Part shown: positions 30,229 to 38,254 of the stretch, one piece after another | Position numbering within the stretch: the stretch's first letter is position 1 | Layout of the letters: each line of letters begins with the position of its first letter | NCBI GenBank assembly: GCA_028869385.1 | Contig: JAGWSR010000102.1 | Span: 1 to 38,922, forward strand | Reading direction: 5' to 3' | Length of the DNA stretch: 38,922 bases | Source of the DNA: a bacterium | Lineage (GTDB): Bacteria; Vulcanimicrobiota; Vulcanimicrobiia; Vulcanimicrobiales; Vulcanimicrobiaceae | Program-made: the position numbers and the translations under genes | The notes under the pieces: model-generated | Database searches by the model: none | Seen by the model: only the letters and a program-made list of their open reading frames with translations | What the model was told of the DNA's origin: nothing

Positions 30229-33213
30229 GTGAAAACTTTCGCTCGCGTCCTGGCTGCGATCATGATCGCGGCGTTCTCCGTTGGACCCGTCAGCGCGGCA
30301 ACGGCCAAGAACGTCACGACCGTCGTGGCTCAGGCTGCAACGACCGGTGCCATTACCGGCACCGCCCTCGACGAATCCGGCTCCCCGGTCTCCGGTGCGA
30401 GCGTGATGATTCGCGGTGGGCAGACCTACACGACCACGACCGATGCCAAGGGCTCGTTCACGGTCGAAAACATCGAACCGGGCCTCTACATCGTCTCGAT
30501 CCGCAAGGCGGGCTACGAGACGGCGACGCAGCCGGACTTCGCGATCTTCTCCGGTGAAGTCGAGAAGGTTGCCGTCACGATGCACTCGGCCACGCTGACC
30601 ACGCTGCGCACGATCGCCTCGATCCGCGCCGTCGGCCGCGGCACGTTCAATACCTCGGCCGCATCGGTCTCCACGATCTCCGCGGCGACCTACGCGAACC
30701 AGGGCCAGCAGCAGGTCACCCGCGTGCTGAACCAGGTTCCGGGCGTGCAGATCTCGCTTCCGGGCAACAGCGCGAACGACGCGGTGCCGGGCGCGATCAC
30801 CTTCCCGAACGTCCGCAACGGCCTCTCGTTCGAAACCGCCTCGCTGATCGACGGCCACCCCGTCTCGGTCGGCCTCTATGGCGACTACGTTACGACGTTC
30901 CTCAACAGCGCGATGTTCGGCTCCACCGATATCATCAAAGGACCCGGCGCGAACTCGCCCGAGGTCAACTATGCGATCGGCGGCACGATCAACTTCCGCA
31001 CCAAGGATCCGACGCAGACCGCGACGCCGACCTACACGATCGGCGTCACGAATCACGGCGGATCGTTCTACGATTTCGGTATCTCCGACACGATCAACCG
31101 CCTCGGTTTCGTCGCGGAGATCGCGGGCGTCAACGATCCCTCCGCGCTCCACGGTCAGCAGTACTACTATGACCCCGGCGCCGGTAACGTGACGCTGCTC
31201 AACGGCAAAGAACTCTTCGACTCGCCGGCGTTCAATACGCTCGCTCCGACCAGTTCGAAAATCAAAGATGGCTATCACACCATCGCGTGCTGTGCGACGC
31301 TCTACGGCGACTACGACAACACGACCGAGCTCCTGAAGGCTCGCTACAAGTTCTCGTCGGCCACGACCGCCACGGTCTCGTACCTCGGCGGCCAGACCTT
31401 CGCCAACCAGACCGGCAACACGTCGGAACTCGGCGGCGGCGCGACCTTCAACCCGGGCGCGGGATACTCGGGTAGCCTCGCGGGCGGTCCGATCTCGGCG
31501 CTCTTCGGCTACTACGCGACCTCCGGAACCGGCGAGCGCGAAATCAACAACGAGCCGATTCTGCAGGGCGAAGTCAGCACGACCCTCGGCAACGACACGA
31601 TCCTCGCGCGTTACTATCACGCGACGATCAACCGTCAGAAGCTCGGCGGCGGCCCCAATCCGCTCGTTCCGACCACGATGTCGGTTCCGGTGTGGGGTAC
31701 GGCTTCGGGCTTCGCGCCGTTCAACGGCACGACGCAGAACCTTCAGGTGTACGACTACTACGACAATCCGGAGACGGATCGTCTGAGCGGTCTCTCGTTC
31801 TCGTACGATCACCCGATCAACAACGGGAACGGCGACATCACGTTCGCCGTGGATCAGACCAATTCGAACACGATCGTGAAGAGCACGAGCGTCTCGTACA
31901 ACTACAACGGCCAGCAGTGCCCGTACGACGAGTCGCAGACGCTCTGCGCCAACACCTCGACCTCGCTGCCCTCGGGCGCCTCGCAGCTTTTCACGACGTT
32001 CTTGCTGCGCGGTCACGATCAGCTCACGAACAAGCTGAGCGCGACGCTGAGCCTCTACAGCAACACCTACCGCAACACGTACCCGACGGACTGCAGTTCG
32101 ACGGCGACGAAGGCGACCGCAACGACGGTTACGTCCGTCGTCTGCCGTCCCGACGGAACGATCGACACCGCGGTGTACACCAAGGCCTCGAAGACCACGG
32201 CCGTCACGAGCGCGCCGGTTGCGTTCGCGACCACGAGCACCTCGCACTTCGACCCGCGCCTCGCGCTCGAGTATCGTATGAATGCCGATACGTCGCTGCG
32301 CTTCGCGGCGGGCTCGTCGATCGCGCCGCCGTACATCAGCCTGCTCTCGAAAGCGAACGGCTCGACCTCGTACAGCAGCTCGACCGGTAACGTCTATCAG
32401 ACGATCAACTCCGGTGCGTTCCTGAAGCCGGAGACGGCGTTCGGGTACGACCTCGGCGGCGATATCCGTCTGAAGGACAAGGTGACCTTCGTTTCGGCCG
32501 ACGTCTACCTGACGAACTTGTTCAACCAGTTCATCGCGCAGACGTACGATAGCGGACTCACCTGCGGTACCATCTCGGGCGTGTCGTGCCCGGCGACGGC
32601 GGGCGTGACGCCTGCGACGCCGGTGTTCTACAGCGCGAACGTCAACCTCTCGAACGCGCGTTACGAAGGCATCGAGCTTTCGATCAAGCGCATTCCGGAG
32701 TACGGCTTCGGCTACGAGCTCTCGGGCTCGACGCAGCGCGGCTACGTGTACAATCTCCCCGCGTGCTTCTACAGCACGACGGGCACGAATTGTACGCTCG
32801 CCAACGCGGGAACGAACCTCGCCGTCATCGCGAACCAGAACTTCACGGGCGGCGGCATCGGGTTCAACAGCGTTTCGAACCAGAACGTGCCCTATCTCCA
32901 GGGACATCTCGAGCTGAACTACACCTTCAAGAACGGCGCCTACGCGGCGTTCGGCGACACGCTCTACGGCAAGAACAACTCGCTCAACGAGCCGCCGTTC
33001 GGTATCGCCTACGCGACCGTGCGCTACCCGTTCACGAAGGACGTCTCGGTGCAAATCTCCGGCGACAACATCTTCAACGCGTACAGCGGATTGATTCCGG
33101 TCTACGGCGGCGGCGTTGCCGTGCCGCTCGTGAACGGCGGATCCGGTGCGACGCTCGGAAACGTTGTCGGTCCGGCGACCTACCGCTTCGAGCTGACCAA
33201 GACGCTGCCGTAG
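30229..33213 (+). CDS. TonB-dependent receptor with carboxypeptidase-regulatory N-terminal domain
   Basis: This is an outer-membrane active transporter of 994 residues. It has a signal peptide (about 1-24), a CarboxypepD-regulatory-like domain (about 38-115: GAITGTALDESGSPVSGASV, shortened core ITGTALDE), a linker beginning TLRTI, a plug domain (about 145-260: VTRVLNQVPGVQIS, IDGHPVS, IIKGPGANSP) and a long beta barrel. The start is GTG at 30229 with GGAGG at ideal spacing. It ends FELTKTLP, not in the usual terminal aromatic residue. No TonB, ExbB or ExbD gene is in the window. The substrate is not predictable. It is followed by a strong terminator. Confidence 0.93.
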   Translation: MKTFARVLAAIMIAAFSVGPVSAATAKNVTTVVAQAATTGAITGTALDESGSPVSGASVMIRGGQTYTTTTDAKGSFTVENIEPGLYIVSIRKAGYETATQPDFAIFSGEVEKVAVTMHSATLTTLRTIASIRAVGRGTFNTSAASVSTISAATYANQGQQQVTRVLNQVPGVQISLPGNSANDAVPGAITFPNVRNGLSFETASLIDGHPVSVGLYGDYVTTFLNSAMFGSTDIIKGPGANSPEVNYAIGGTINFRTKDPTQTATPTYTIGVTNHGGSFYDFGISDTINRLGFVAEIAGVNDPSALHGQQYYYDPGAGNVTLLNGKELFDSPAFNTLAPTSSKIKDGYHTIACCATLYGDYDNTTELLKARYKFSSATTATVSYLGGQTFANQTGNTSELGGGATFNPGAGYSGSLAGGPISALFGYYATSGTGEREINNEPILQGEVSTTLGNDTILARYYHATINRQKLGGGPNPLVPTTMSVPVWGTASGFAPFNGTTQNLQVYDYYDNPETDRLSGLSFSYDHPINNGNGDITFAVDQTNSNTIVKSTSVSYNYNGQQCPYDESQTLCANTSTSLPSGASQLFTTFLLRGHDQLTNKLSATLSLYSNTYRNTYPTDCSSTATKATATTVTSVVCRPDGTIDTAVYTKASKTTAVTSAPVAFATTSTSHFDPRLALEYRMNADTSLRFAAGSSIAPPYISLLSKANGSTSYSSSTGNVYQTINSGAFLKPETAFGYDLGGDIRLKDKVTFVSADVYLTNLFNQFIAQTYDSGLTCGTISGVSCPATAGVTPATPVFYSANVNLSNARYEGIELSIKRIPEYGFGYELSGSTQRGYVYNLPACFYSTTGTNCTLANAGTNLAVIANQNFTGGGIGFNSVSNQNVPYLQGHLELNYTFKNGAYAAFGDTLYGKNNSLNEPPFGIAYATVRYPFTKDVSVQISGDNIFNAYSGLIPVYGGGVAVPLVNGGSGATLGNVVGPATYRFELTKTLP

Positions 33214-33239
33214 TACGCTACGGTCCTCGTCGCAACGAG

Positions 33240-33273
33240 CGAGGGAGCCGCATCTGCGGCTCCCTCGTTTTTT
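33240..33273 (+). terminator. Rho-independent terminator of the TonB-dependent receptor gene
   Basis: An 11-base perfect stem (GAGGGAGCCGC with its complement, with C33240-G33267 extending the base via the flanking pairs) closes a 4-base loop (ATCT) and is followed by six T residues and then CTTT. It begins 26 bases after the receptor stop and lies just before the end of the converging EVE-domain gene. Confidence 0.95.
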
Positions 33274-33280
33274 CTTTCGC

Positions 33281-33745
33281 CTAGCCGGGCTTCTTCGCGA
33301 GTGCTAGGATGATCTTCCATTCGTGGGCTTCGATCGGCTGTACCGAGAGGCGTTGTCCGCGCTGAAGAAGCGGCATCGCCGCGAGCCGCCGATCCTCGCG
33401 CATGCGAGCGAGCGTCACGGGATGCGCGAGCGGTTCGACATACGCGACGTCCACCATCATCCAGATCGGCTTCGCATCGGTGCTGCGCGGGTCGTAGTAT
33501 TCGCCGCCGCGCTCGAGCGCGGTGAAGTCGGGATAGGCGGTGCGCGCGACTTTGACGATGCCGACGGCCGCGGGCTCGGGAATGCTCGAATGGTAGAAGA
33601 GTCCGAGATCGCCGGCCTTCATCTCCATCATGAAATTGCGCGCTTGATAATTGCGCACGCCGCTCCACGGCGTGGTGCCGTCTATGCGAAGCTGTTCGAA
33701 ACTATACGCGTCGGGCTCGCTCTTGAAGAGCCAGTGGCGGGACAT
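33281..33745 (-). CDS. EVE domain-containing protein
   Basis: This 154-residue single-domain protein belongs to the EVE family, a PUA-like fold that recognises modified bases in DNA or RNA. It starts MSRHWLFKSEP, contains WSGVRNYQARNFM and GDLGLFYHSS, and has YPDFTAL, all standard landmarks. Start is the ATG at 33745; the longer reading upstream overlaps the phosphodiesterase gene. It converges with the receptor gene and is divergent from the phosphodiesterase pair. EVE proteins are often linked to modification-dependent restriction, but no nuclease is nearby, so a housekeeping role is equally possible. Confidence 0.94.
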   Translation of the reverse strand: MSRHWLFKSEPDAYSFEQLRIDGTTPWSGVRNYQARNFMMEMKAGDLGLFYHSSIPEPAAVGIVKVARTAYPDFTALERGGEYYDPRSTDAKPIWMMVDVAYVEPLAHPVTLARMREDRRLAAMPLLQRGQRLSVQPIEAHEWKIILALAKKPG

Positions 33746-33776
33746 GACGACTCCTTCGATTAACCGCGTGCGGAGA

Positions 33777-35225
33777 ATGGTACGCGTGCTCGCCTTCGTC
33801 TTCGCAGCTTGTCTGCTCCTCGCAGGGGTTCGTGCCCCGGCGGCCGACGCGCCCGTCGCGGCGCGCTGGCTCGTGGTGAGCGACGTCCACTTCGATCCGT
33901 TCGCGGATCGGCACCTGACGGAACGCCTGGCCGCCGAGCCGGTCAACCGTTGGCGCGACATCTTTCAGAGCGGCGTCGACCGTCGCTTCGCCGGATACGG
34001 CTCCGATACCAACGACGCGCTGCTCGAGTCGGTGCTCGATGCGATGCACGACGCCGATCCCGATCCCGGCGTCGTCTTCATCGACGGCGATTTTCTCGCC
34101 CACGGATTTCGCGAAAAATTCGATCGCTCGCTCGCGCGTCACGACGACATCGCGTACGCGGCCTTCGTCGATAAGACGATCTCGTTTCTCTCGCGCGAGT
34201 TTCAACTCGCGTTTCCGCGCGCGCGGATCTTGCCGGTGATCGGAAATAACGATAACATCTGCGGCGACTACGAGAGCACGCCCAGCAGTCCGTTCCTCGC
34301 GCACGTCGCCGCGGAGTTCGCGATCGCGACCGGCGCGAGCGATCCGAATGCGTTCTCCGCGCAATTTGCGACCGGCGGATACTACGTTGCATCCCTTCCG
34401 GTGGCGGGCGCGCAGGCACTCGTGCTCAACGACGTCATGTGGTCGGCGCGCTATCGCAACGCATGCGGCATCGCGGGCAGCGATCCGGGCGGCGACGAAC
34501 TCGCATGGCTGCAGAAGACGCTGCCGACGCTGCACGGTCCCGTGTGGGTGTTCGCGCACATTCCACCCGGCATCGACGTGTATTCGACGCTGCGGGCCCG
34601 CGACGGCGCGCCCGTCTCGTTTCTCGCGCAGCGCTACAACGACGCATTGATCGCCGCGCTCGACGGTAGCGCGCCGCGCGTGACGATCGGCATCTTCGGG
34701 CACACGCACATGAGCAGCTTCGCCGTCGGCGGCGCGAGCGCGCCGATGACGCCGCTGCTCGAGGTTCCCTCGGTGAGCCCGATCTTCGGGAACAATCCTT
34801 CGTTTACGATCCTCGACGTGGACGGCAATGCCAACGTGACCGACGAGGACGTCGTCACCCTCAACAACCTCGGCGCGCTCGCAAAGAACGGTCGATTGAA
34901 AGCCGTGTGGCGCCGCGACTACGCTTTCGACAGCATCTATGGCCGCGGCATTCTCGACGCGGCGCATCTGGCGGCCGCGCAAGCGCGGATATTCTCCGAC
35001 GAGCGCGTGCGCAAGCGCTTCGTCGAACTCTACGACGGCGACGCCCCCGGCGATCCCATGCCCGACGGCACGTGGCGCGCCTATTGGTGCGGCGGCGTGG
35101 CGCTCGAGCCTGTCGCGTACCAGGCGTGCTCGATGCCGCAGATCCAGACGGCGTTGCCGACGCATCCGCCCGCGCCGCCGCCGCCTTCGCCGACCCCGAG
35201 CGCGAGTCCAATCGCGACGCCGTGA
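33777..35225 (+). CDS. Secreted metallophosphoesterase, acid-sphingomyelinase-like (first of pair)
   Basis: This is a calcineurin-like phosphodiesterase of the sphingomyelinase/endopolyphosphatase branch, 482 residues. It starts with MVRVLAFVFAACLLLAG, a Sec signal. The metal motifs are SDVHFDP, DGDFLAHGF, GNNDNICGDY, AHIPPG and GHTHM. The C-terminus is a Pro/Ser-rich tail (about 460-482) with no membrane anchor. The GNND and HIPPG forms resemble SMPDL and Ppn1 proteins, so substrates could be phosphodiesters, nucleotides or polyphosphate. ATG at 33777 was chosen for the signal; ATG at 33744 shares a CATG with the start of the divergent EVE gene. Its stop overlaps the next ATG (TGATG). Confidence 0.9.
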   Translation: MVRVLAFVFAACLLLAGVRAPAADAPVAARWLVVSDVHFDPFADRHLTERLAAEPVNRWRDIFQSGVDRRFAGYGSDTNDALLESVLDAMHDADPDPGVVFIDGDFLAHGFREKFDRSLARHDDIAYAAFVDKTISFLSREFQLAFPRARILPVIGNNDNICGDYESTPSSPFLAHVAAEFAIATGASDPNAFSAQFATGGYYVASLPVAGAQALVLNDVMWSARYRNACGIAGSDPGGDELAWLQKTLPTLHGPVWVFAHIPPGIDVYSTLRARDGAPVSFLAQRYNDALIAALDGSAPRVTIGIFGHTHMSSFAVGGASAPMTPLLEVPSVSPIFGNNPSFTILDVDGNANVTDEDVVTLNNLGALAKNGRLKAVWRRDYAFDSIYGRGILDAAHLAAAQARIFSDERVRKRFVELYDGDAPGDPMPDGTWRAYWCGGVALEPVAYQACSMPQIQTALPTHPPAPPPPSPTPSASPIATP

Positions 35226-36508
35226 TGCATCTGCTGCTGGCGGCCGTGCTCTCGCATTGGCTCGTCGTCTCGGACGTCCACCTCGACCCTTACGATACGC
35301 GCCCCGGCATCGTCTACGCGCACGACACCAATCGCGCGCTGTGGAACTCGGCGCTCGCCGCGATGCGCGCCGACGTCCCCGATCCGCAGGTCGTGTTGTT
35401 CGGCGGCGACGCGCTCGCGCACCACTTCGGCAGCCTCGCGCGCTCGCACGGCGAGGATCCGTACCAAGCCGGCATCGCGGTGACGCGCGAGATCGCCGAA
35501 TCGCTCGGCCGCGCCTATCCACGCGCGCGCTTTCTCGTGACCCTCGGCAACAACGACGATCCGTGCGGCGATTATCGGAGCGAGACCGGCGGCCCATATC
35601 AGCGCGCGCTCGCGCGCATCTACGCGCCGCTCGTGAATCGCGACGGCGCCGCGCCGACGTTCGTGCGCGATTTCGAACGCGGCGGGTATTATGCGGCGCG
35701 CCTGCCCAACGGCGAGCGCGCGCTGGTGCTCGATACGGTATTCGACTCGATCGTGTATCGCGGCGCCTGCCAGTCGCGCGGTGGCGGTGCCGCGGCGGCG
35801 CAACGCGCGTGGCTCGCGCGCGAACTCGCCGACGGGGAGCGGACGGTGCTACTCGCGCACGTTCCGCCGGGGTTCGATGCGAGCAGCACGACGCTCGCGC
35901 GCCGCTTCATCGCGGTGCCGTTCATGCGACCGAACGAGGATGCGCTACTGCGCGCATCGCTCGAGCGGCACGCGCGCACGATCGCCTTTGCCGTCGCCGG
36001 GCACACGCATCGCTACGATTTCCGGCTCGCGGGTGGCGTGCCGTGGCTGCTCGTCTCGTCGATCTCACCGGTCTATCGCAATAACCCGGCGTTTTACGAT
36101 CTGCGCGTCGCGCCGGACGGCACGTTGCGCGACGTCGTGCCCTACGTGTACGATCCCGCGGACGATGCGTGGCACGCGCGGCCCAGCTTCGATGCGATCT
36201 TCGGAGCCGATGCCTTCGACGCGGCAAGTCTCACGCGCGCGCACGATGCGATCGCGAGCGACGCCGACGTGCGCGCACGGTGGATCGACGCGTACGATCT
36301 CTGGTCGTCTCCCGACGACATGCGGGCGCACGGGTGGCGGGTCTTTTGGTGCGCGCAGAGCGCGTTTGGGCGCACGTATGCCGCGTGCGCGGGGACGATC
36401 GGGCGAACGCGCGCGGCGATCGTCGCCGCCGCGCTCGCGCTCGCCGCGCTCGTCGTCGGGATCGTGGCGCTAGTTGTTCGTCGGCGCGCCCGTCTCGACC
36501 GGGCGTGA
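35225..36508 (+). CDS. Membrane-anchored metallophosphoesterase, acid-sphingomyelinase-like (second of pair)
   Basis: This paralog of the preceding gene has 427 residues. The metal motifs are SDVHLDP, GGDALAHHF, GNNDDPCGDY, AHVPPG and GHTHR. Unlike its partner it ends in a membrane segment (about 401-420) followed by RRRARLDRA, giving a C-terminal anchor. The N-terminus, MHLLLAAVLSHW, is a very short hydrophobic stretch without positive charge directly joined to the first metal motif, so export needs a weak or unusual signal. Its ATG overlaps the partner's stop, so the pair is coupled. The 3' end overlaps the converging sulfurtransferase gene by 39 bases. Confidence 0.88.
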   Translation: MHLLLAAVLSHWLVVSDVHLDPYDTRPGIVYAHDTNRALWNSALAAMRADVPDPQVVLFGGDALAHHFGSLARSHGEDPYQAGIAVTREIAESLGRAYPRARFLVTLGNNDDPCGDYRSETGGPYQRALARIYAPLVNRDGAAPTFVRDFERGGYYAARLPNGERALVLDTVFDSIVYRGACQSRGGGAAAAQRAWLARELADGERTVLLAHVPPGFDASSTTLARRFIAVPFMRPNEDALLRASLERHARTIAFAVAGHTHRYDFRLAGGVPWLLVSSISPVYRNNPAFYDLRVAPDGTLRDVVPYVYDPADDAWHARPSFDAIFGADAFDAASLTRAHDAIASDADVRARWIDAYDLWSSPDDMRAHGWRVFWCAQSAFGRTYAACAGTIGRTRAAIVAAALALAALVVGIVALVVRRRARLDRA

Positions 36509-37324
36509 GGGATCGGCGATCCACTCGCTCCACGAGCCCGCATAGACGCGCGCGCCGGAGAGTCCGGCGAGCTCCATCGCGAGGAGATTCGCTGCCGCGG
36601 AGACGCCCGAGCCGCACTGATGGATCACCGACGTCGGCGATCCGAATGCGGAGAATCCCGCGCGCAACTCGTCCGCCGGTTTGAAGCGCAAGTCGTCACC
36701 GAAGTTTGCTTTGAACGGACGATTCCGCGCGCCCGGAATGTGCCCGGCGACCGGGTCGATCGTCTCGTTCTGTCCGGCGAAGCGATCGGCGCCGCGCGCG
36801 TCCACGATGGTTGTGGAACCATCGCCGAGATGCGCGAGCACGTACGAGGCGTCCACCACCAGATCGCCGTGCGGCGCCGCTTGAAGCGTGCCGGGCGAAC
36901 GCGGTGCGCTCGGCGACGCGGTCACGGGCAAGCCCGCCGCCGTCCACGCGCCGATGCCGCCGTCGAGCACGGCGACCGCTTCGTGTCCGATCCAGCGACA
37001 CAAGAACCACAAGCGCGCCGCGAACATATCGGCGCCCGCGTCGTACGCGACGATCTGCGTCGTCGGCCCGGCGCCGAGCGCGCGGAGGTACGCGGCGAAG
37101 GCCTGCGGGTCGGGAAGCGGATGGCGCCCGTTCGCGCCCGTCTTCGGACCCGAGAGATCGTGCTCGACGTCGGCGAAGAACGCACCGGGAAGGTGCGCTT
37201 CGTCGTACATGCGCCGGCCCGCGGAGAAGTCCGCGAGCGTATGACGACAGTCGACGATCAGGTAGGACGGGTCGTCGAGGTGCGACGCGAGCGTCGCCGC
37301 GTCGATCAGCGTCGTGAATGCCAC
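36470..37324 (-). CDS. sseA: 3-mercaptopyruvate-type sulfurtransferase (tandem rhodanese)
   Basis: This enzyme transfers sulfur from 3-mercaptopyruvate to thiols or cyanide. The 284 residues hold two rhodanese domains: an inactive N-terminal one (VDCRHTLADF, AYDAGADMFAARLWF) and a C-terminal one with the active-site loop HQCGSGVSA, where CGSGV is the mercaptopyruvate type and not the CRKGV type of thiosulfate sulfurtransferase. It follows glutaredoxin by one base on the same strand, in a BolA-glutaredoxin-sulfurtransferase unit. The 3' end overlaps the converging phosphodiesterase gene. Confidence 0.93.
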   Translation of the reverse strand: MAFTTLIDAATLASHLDDPSYLIVDCRHTLADFSAGRRMYDEAHLPGAFFADVEHDLSGPKTGANGRHPLPDPQAFAAYLRALGAGPTTQIVAYDAGADMFAARLWFLCRWIGHEAVAVLDGGIGAWTAAGLPVTASPSAPRSPGTLQAAPHGDLVVDASYVLAHLGDGSTTIVDARGADRFAGQNETIDPVAGHIPGARNRPFKANFGDDLRFKPADELRAGFSAFGSPTSVIHQCGSGVSAAANLLAMELAGLSGARVYAGSWSEWIADPSRPVETGAPTNN

Positions 37325-37325
37325 G

Positions 37326-37682
37326 CTAGTGCAGGTTGATCGTCGTCTTCGGCTGCACGTCGGCGCCGAAGGCTTCTTTGAGCACGGCCTGCAGTTCGCC
37401 GTTCTGCGCCATCGGCCCGAGGATGTCGGTGTCGCCGTAGAACTTGCCGTTGATGAAGACCTTCGGCAGCGTCGGCCAGTTCGTCATCTCGGAGAGCACG
37501 TCGCGCTTCTCCATGTTCTCGAGCACGTCGATCACTTCGAACGGAAAGCCGAAGTGGTCGAAGAACTGAATCGTCTCGAGCGTGAAGCCGCAACGCGGCA
37601 TCGTCTTGGTGCCCTTGCCGTACACGAGAATCTTGTTCGCGGCGATCTCCGCTTCGATTTGGGACTTGAGTTGTTCCGACAT
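37326..37682 (-). CDS. grxD: Monothiol glutaredoxin, Grx4 family
   Basis: This 118-residue protein binds and transfers [2Fe-2S] clusters with glutathione and a BolA partner. The family pattern is clear: KGTKTMPRCGFT, then WPTLPKVFINGKFYGDTDIL. The active-site motif is CGFT (Cys31), where nearly all members have CGFS, so the Ser is replaced by Thr. Lys23 of the GKGT motif, which contacts glutathione, is kept. The BolA gene lies 5 bases upstream, and the sulfurtransferase gene 1 base downstream. This fixed gene pair supports a joint role in iron-sulfur traffic. Confidence 0.94.
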   Translation of the reverse strand: MSEQLKSQIEAEIAANKILVYGKGTKTMPRCGFTLETIQFFDHFGFPFEVIDVLENMEKRDVLSEMTNWPTLPKVFINGKFYGDTDILGPMAQNGELQAVLKEAFGADVQPKTTINLH

Positions 37683-37687
37683 GTTTC

Positions 37688-37924
37688 CTAGCTTTCGCTG
37701 ACGATGGTCTTCAGTTCGACGGCGTGAACGCGCCCGTCTTTGAGCGCGGCGCGCAGCGTGCCGTACACGAGTTGGTGCTGCTCGATGAGCGTCTTGCCCG
37801 CGAAGGCGCCGGAACGAACGGTCAGGTTGAAGTGATCCATCGTTCCGGTACGGTCGTACACCGTGACCTCGGCGTCGGGGATTCCCGTGCGGACGAGCGC
37901 TACCAGAGACTCGTTGTCAATCAT
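37688..37924 (-). CDS. BolA family protein (partner of monothiol glutaredoxin)
   Basis: This 78-residue protein is a BolA/IbaG-type domain. The signature is HFNLTVRSGAFAGKTL followed by the conserved IEQHQLVY, in which His50 is the expected cluster ligand; the Arg usually before it (RH) is Gln here. Such proteins form [2Fe-2S]-bridged heterodimers with CGFS glutaredoxins. The glutaredoxin gene follows directly. A small membrane-protein gene lies 10 bases upstream on the same strand. Confidence 0.92.
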   Translation of the reverse strand: MIDNESLVALVRTGIPDAEVTVYDRTGTMDHFNLTVRSGAFAGKTLIEQHQLVYGTLRAALKDGRVHAVELKTIVSES

Positions 37925-37934
37925 AACCCGTATC

Positions 37935-38189
37935 TTACGGATTTAGCCGCGTTCGGTCACCGCGTAACGTCTCTGCCAGCGTTCTGGCCTCGCGCAGCGT
38001 CTCGGGAAGGCGCGCGACTCCCTTGGCGAGCATCGAGGCGATGCCGCCCGCGACGACGACCCCGGTCACCGCGACCAGAATCGCGGGAACCCCGGTCGCG
38101 CGGAGCGGACCCAGTTCGAGCGTGAAGCTCGCCTGCGTACGAGCGATGCCCTTGAAGACGGCCTTTACGGTCGCGGCGCGTTTTGCCAT
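37935..38189 (-). CDS. Small single-helix membrane protein upstream of BolA
   Basis: This 84-residue protein has a basic amphipathic N-terminus, one hydrophobic segment (about 33-52) and a charged C-terminal helix (LPETLREARTLAETLRGDR). No family is recognised. Codon usage fits its neighbours and it lies 10 bases before the BolA gene, so it is probably the first gene of that transcript. The 65-base gap to the divergent receptor gene probably holds both promoters. Confidence 0.72.
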   Translation of the reverse strand: MAKRAATVKAVFKGIARTQASFTLELGPLRATGVPAILVAVTGVVVAGGIASMLAKGVARLPETLREARTLAETLRGDRTRLNP

Positions 38190-38254
38190 GCGCGCGCTTT
38201 CCTCGCCCGGCTTCTCAGGCTCCTCTCAGTCCCGCCGTTGCATTGTAGTGCACG

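Noticed and set aside
30148-33054. A 968-codon open frame on the minus strand opposite the TonB-dependent receptor
   Set aside because: Low-complexity Arg/Glu/Val composition and no ribosome site; the receptor is clear on the plus strand.
33281-33745. EVE protein as part of a defence island
   Set aside because: No nuclease, methyltransferase or other defence gene is nearby.
36470-37324. Idea that the sulfurtransferase is an EanB-type enzyme completing ergothioneine synthesis
   Set aside because: It has the length and CGSGV loop of ordinary mercaptopyruvate sulfurtransferase, and lies 12 kb from egtD.
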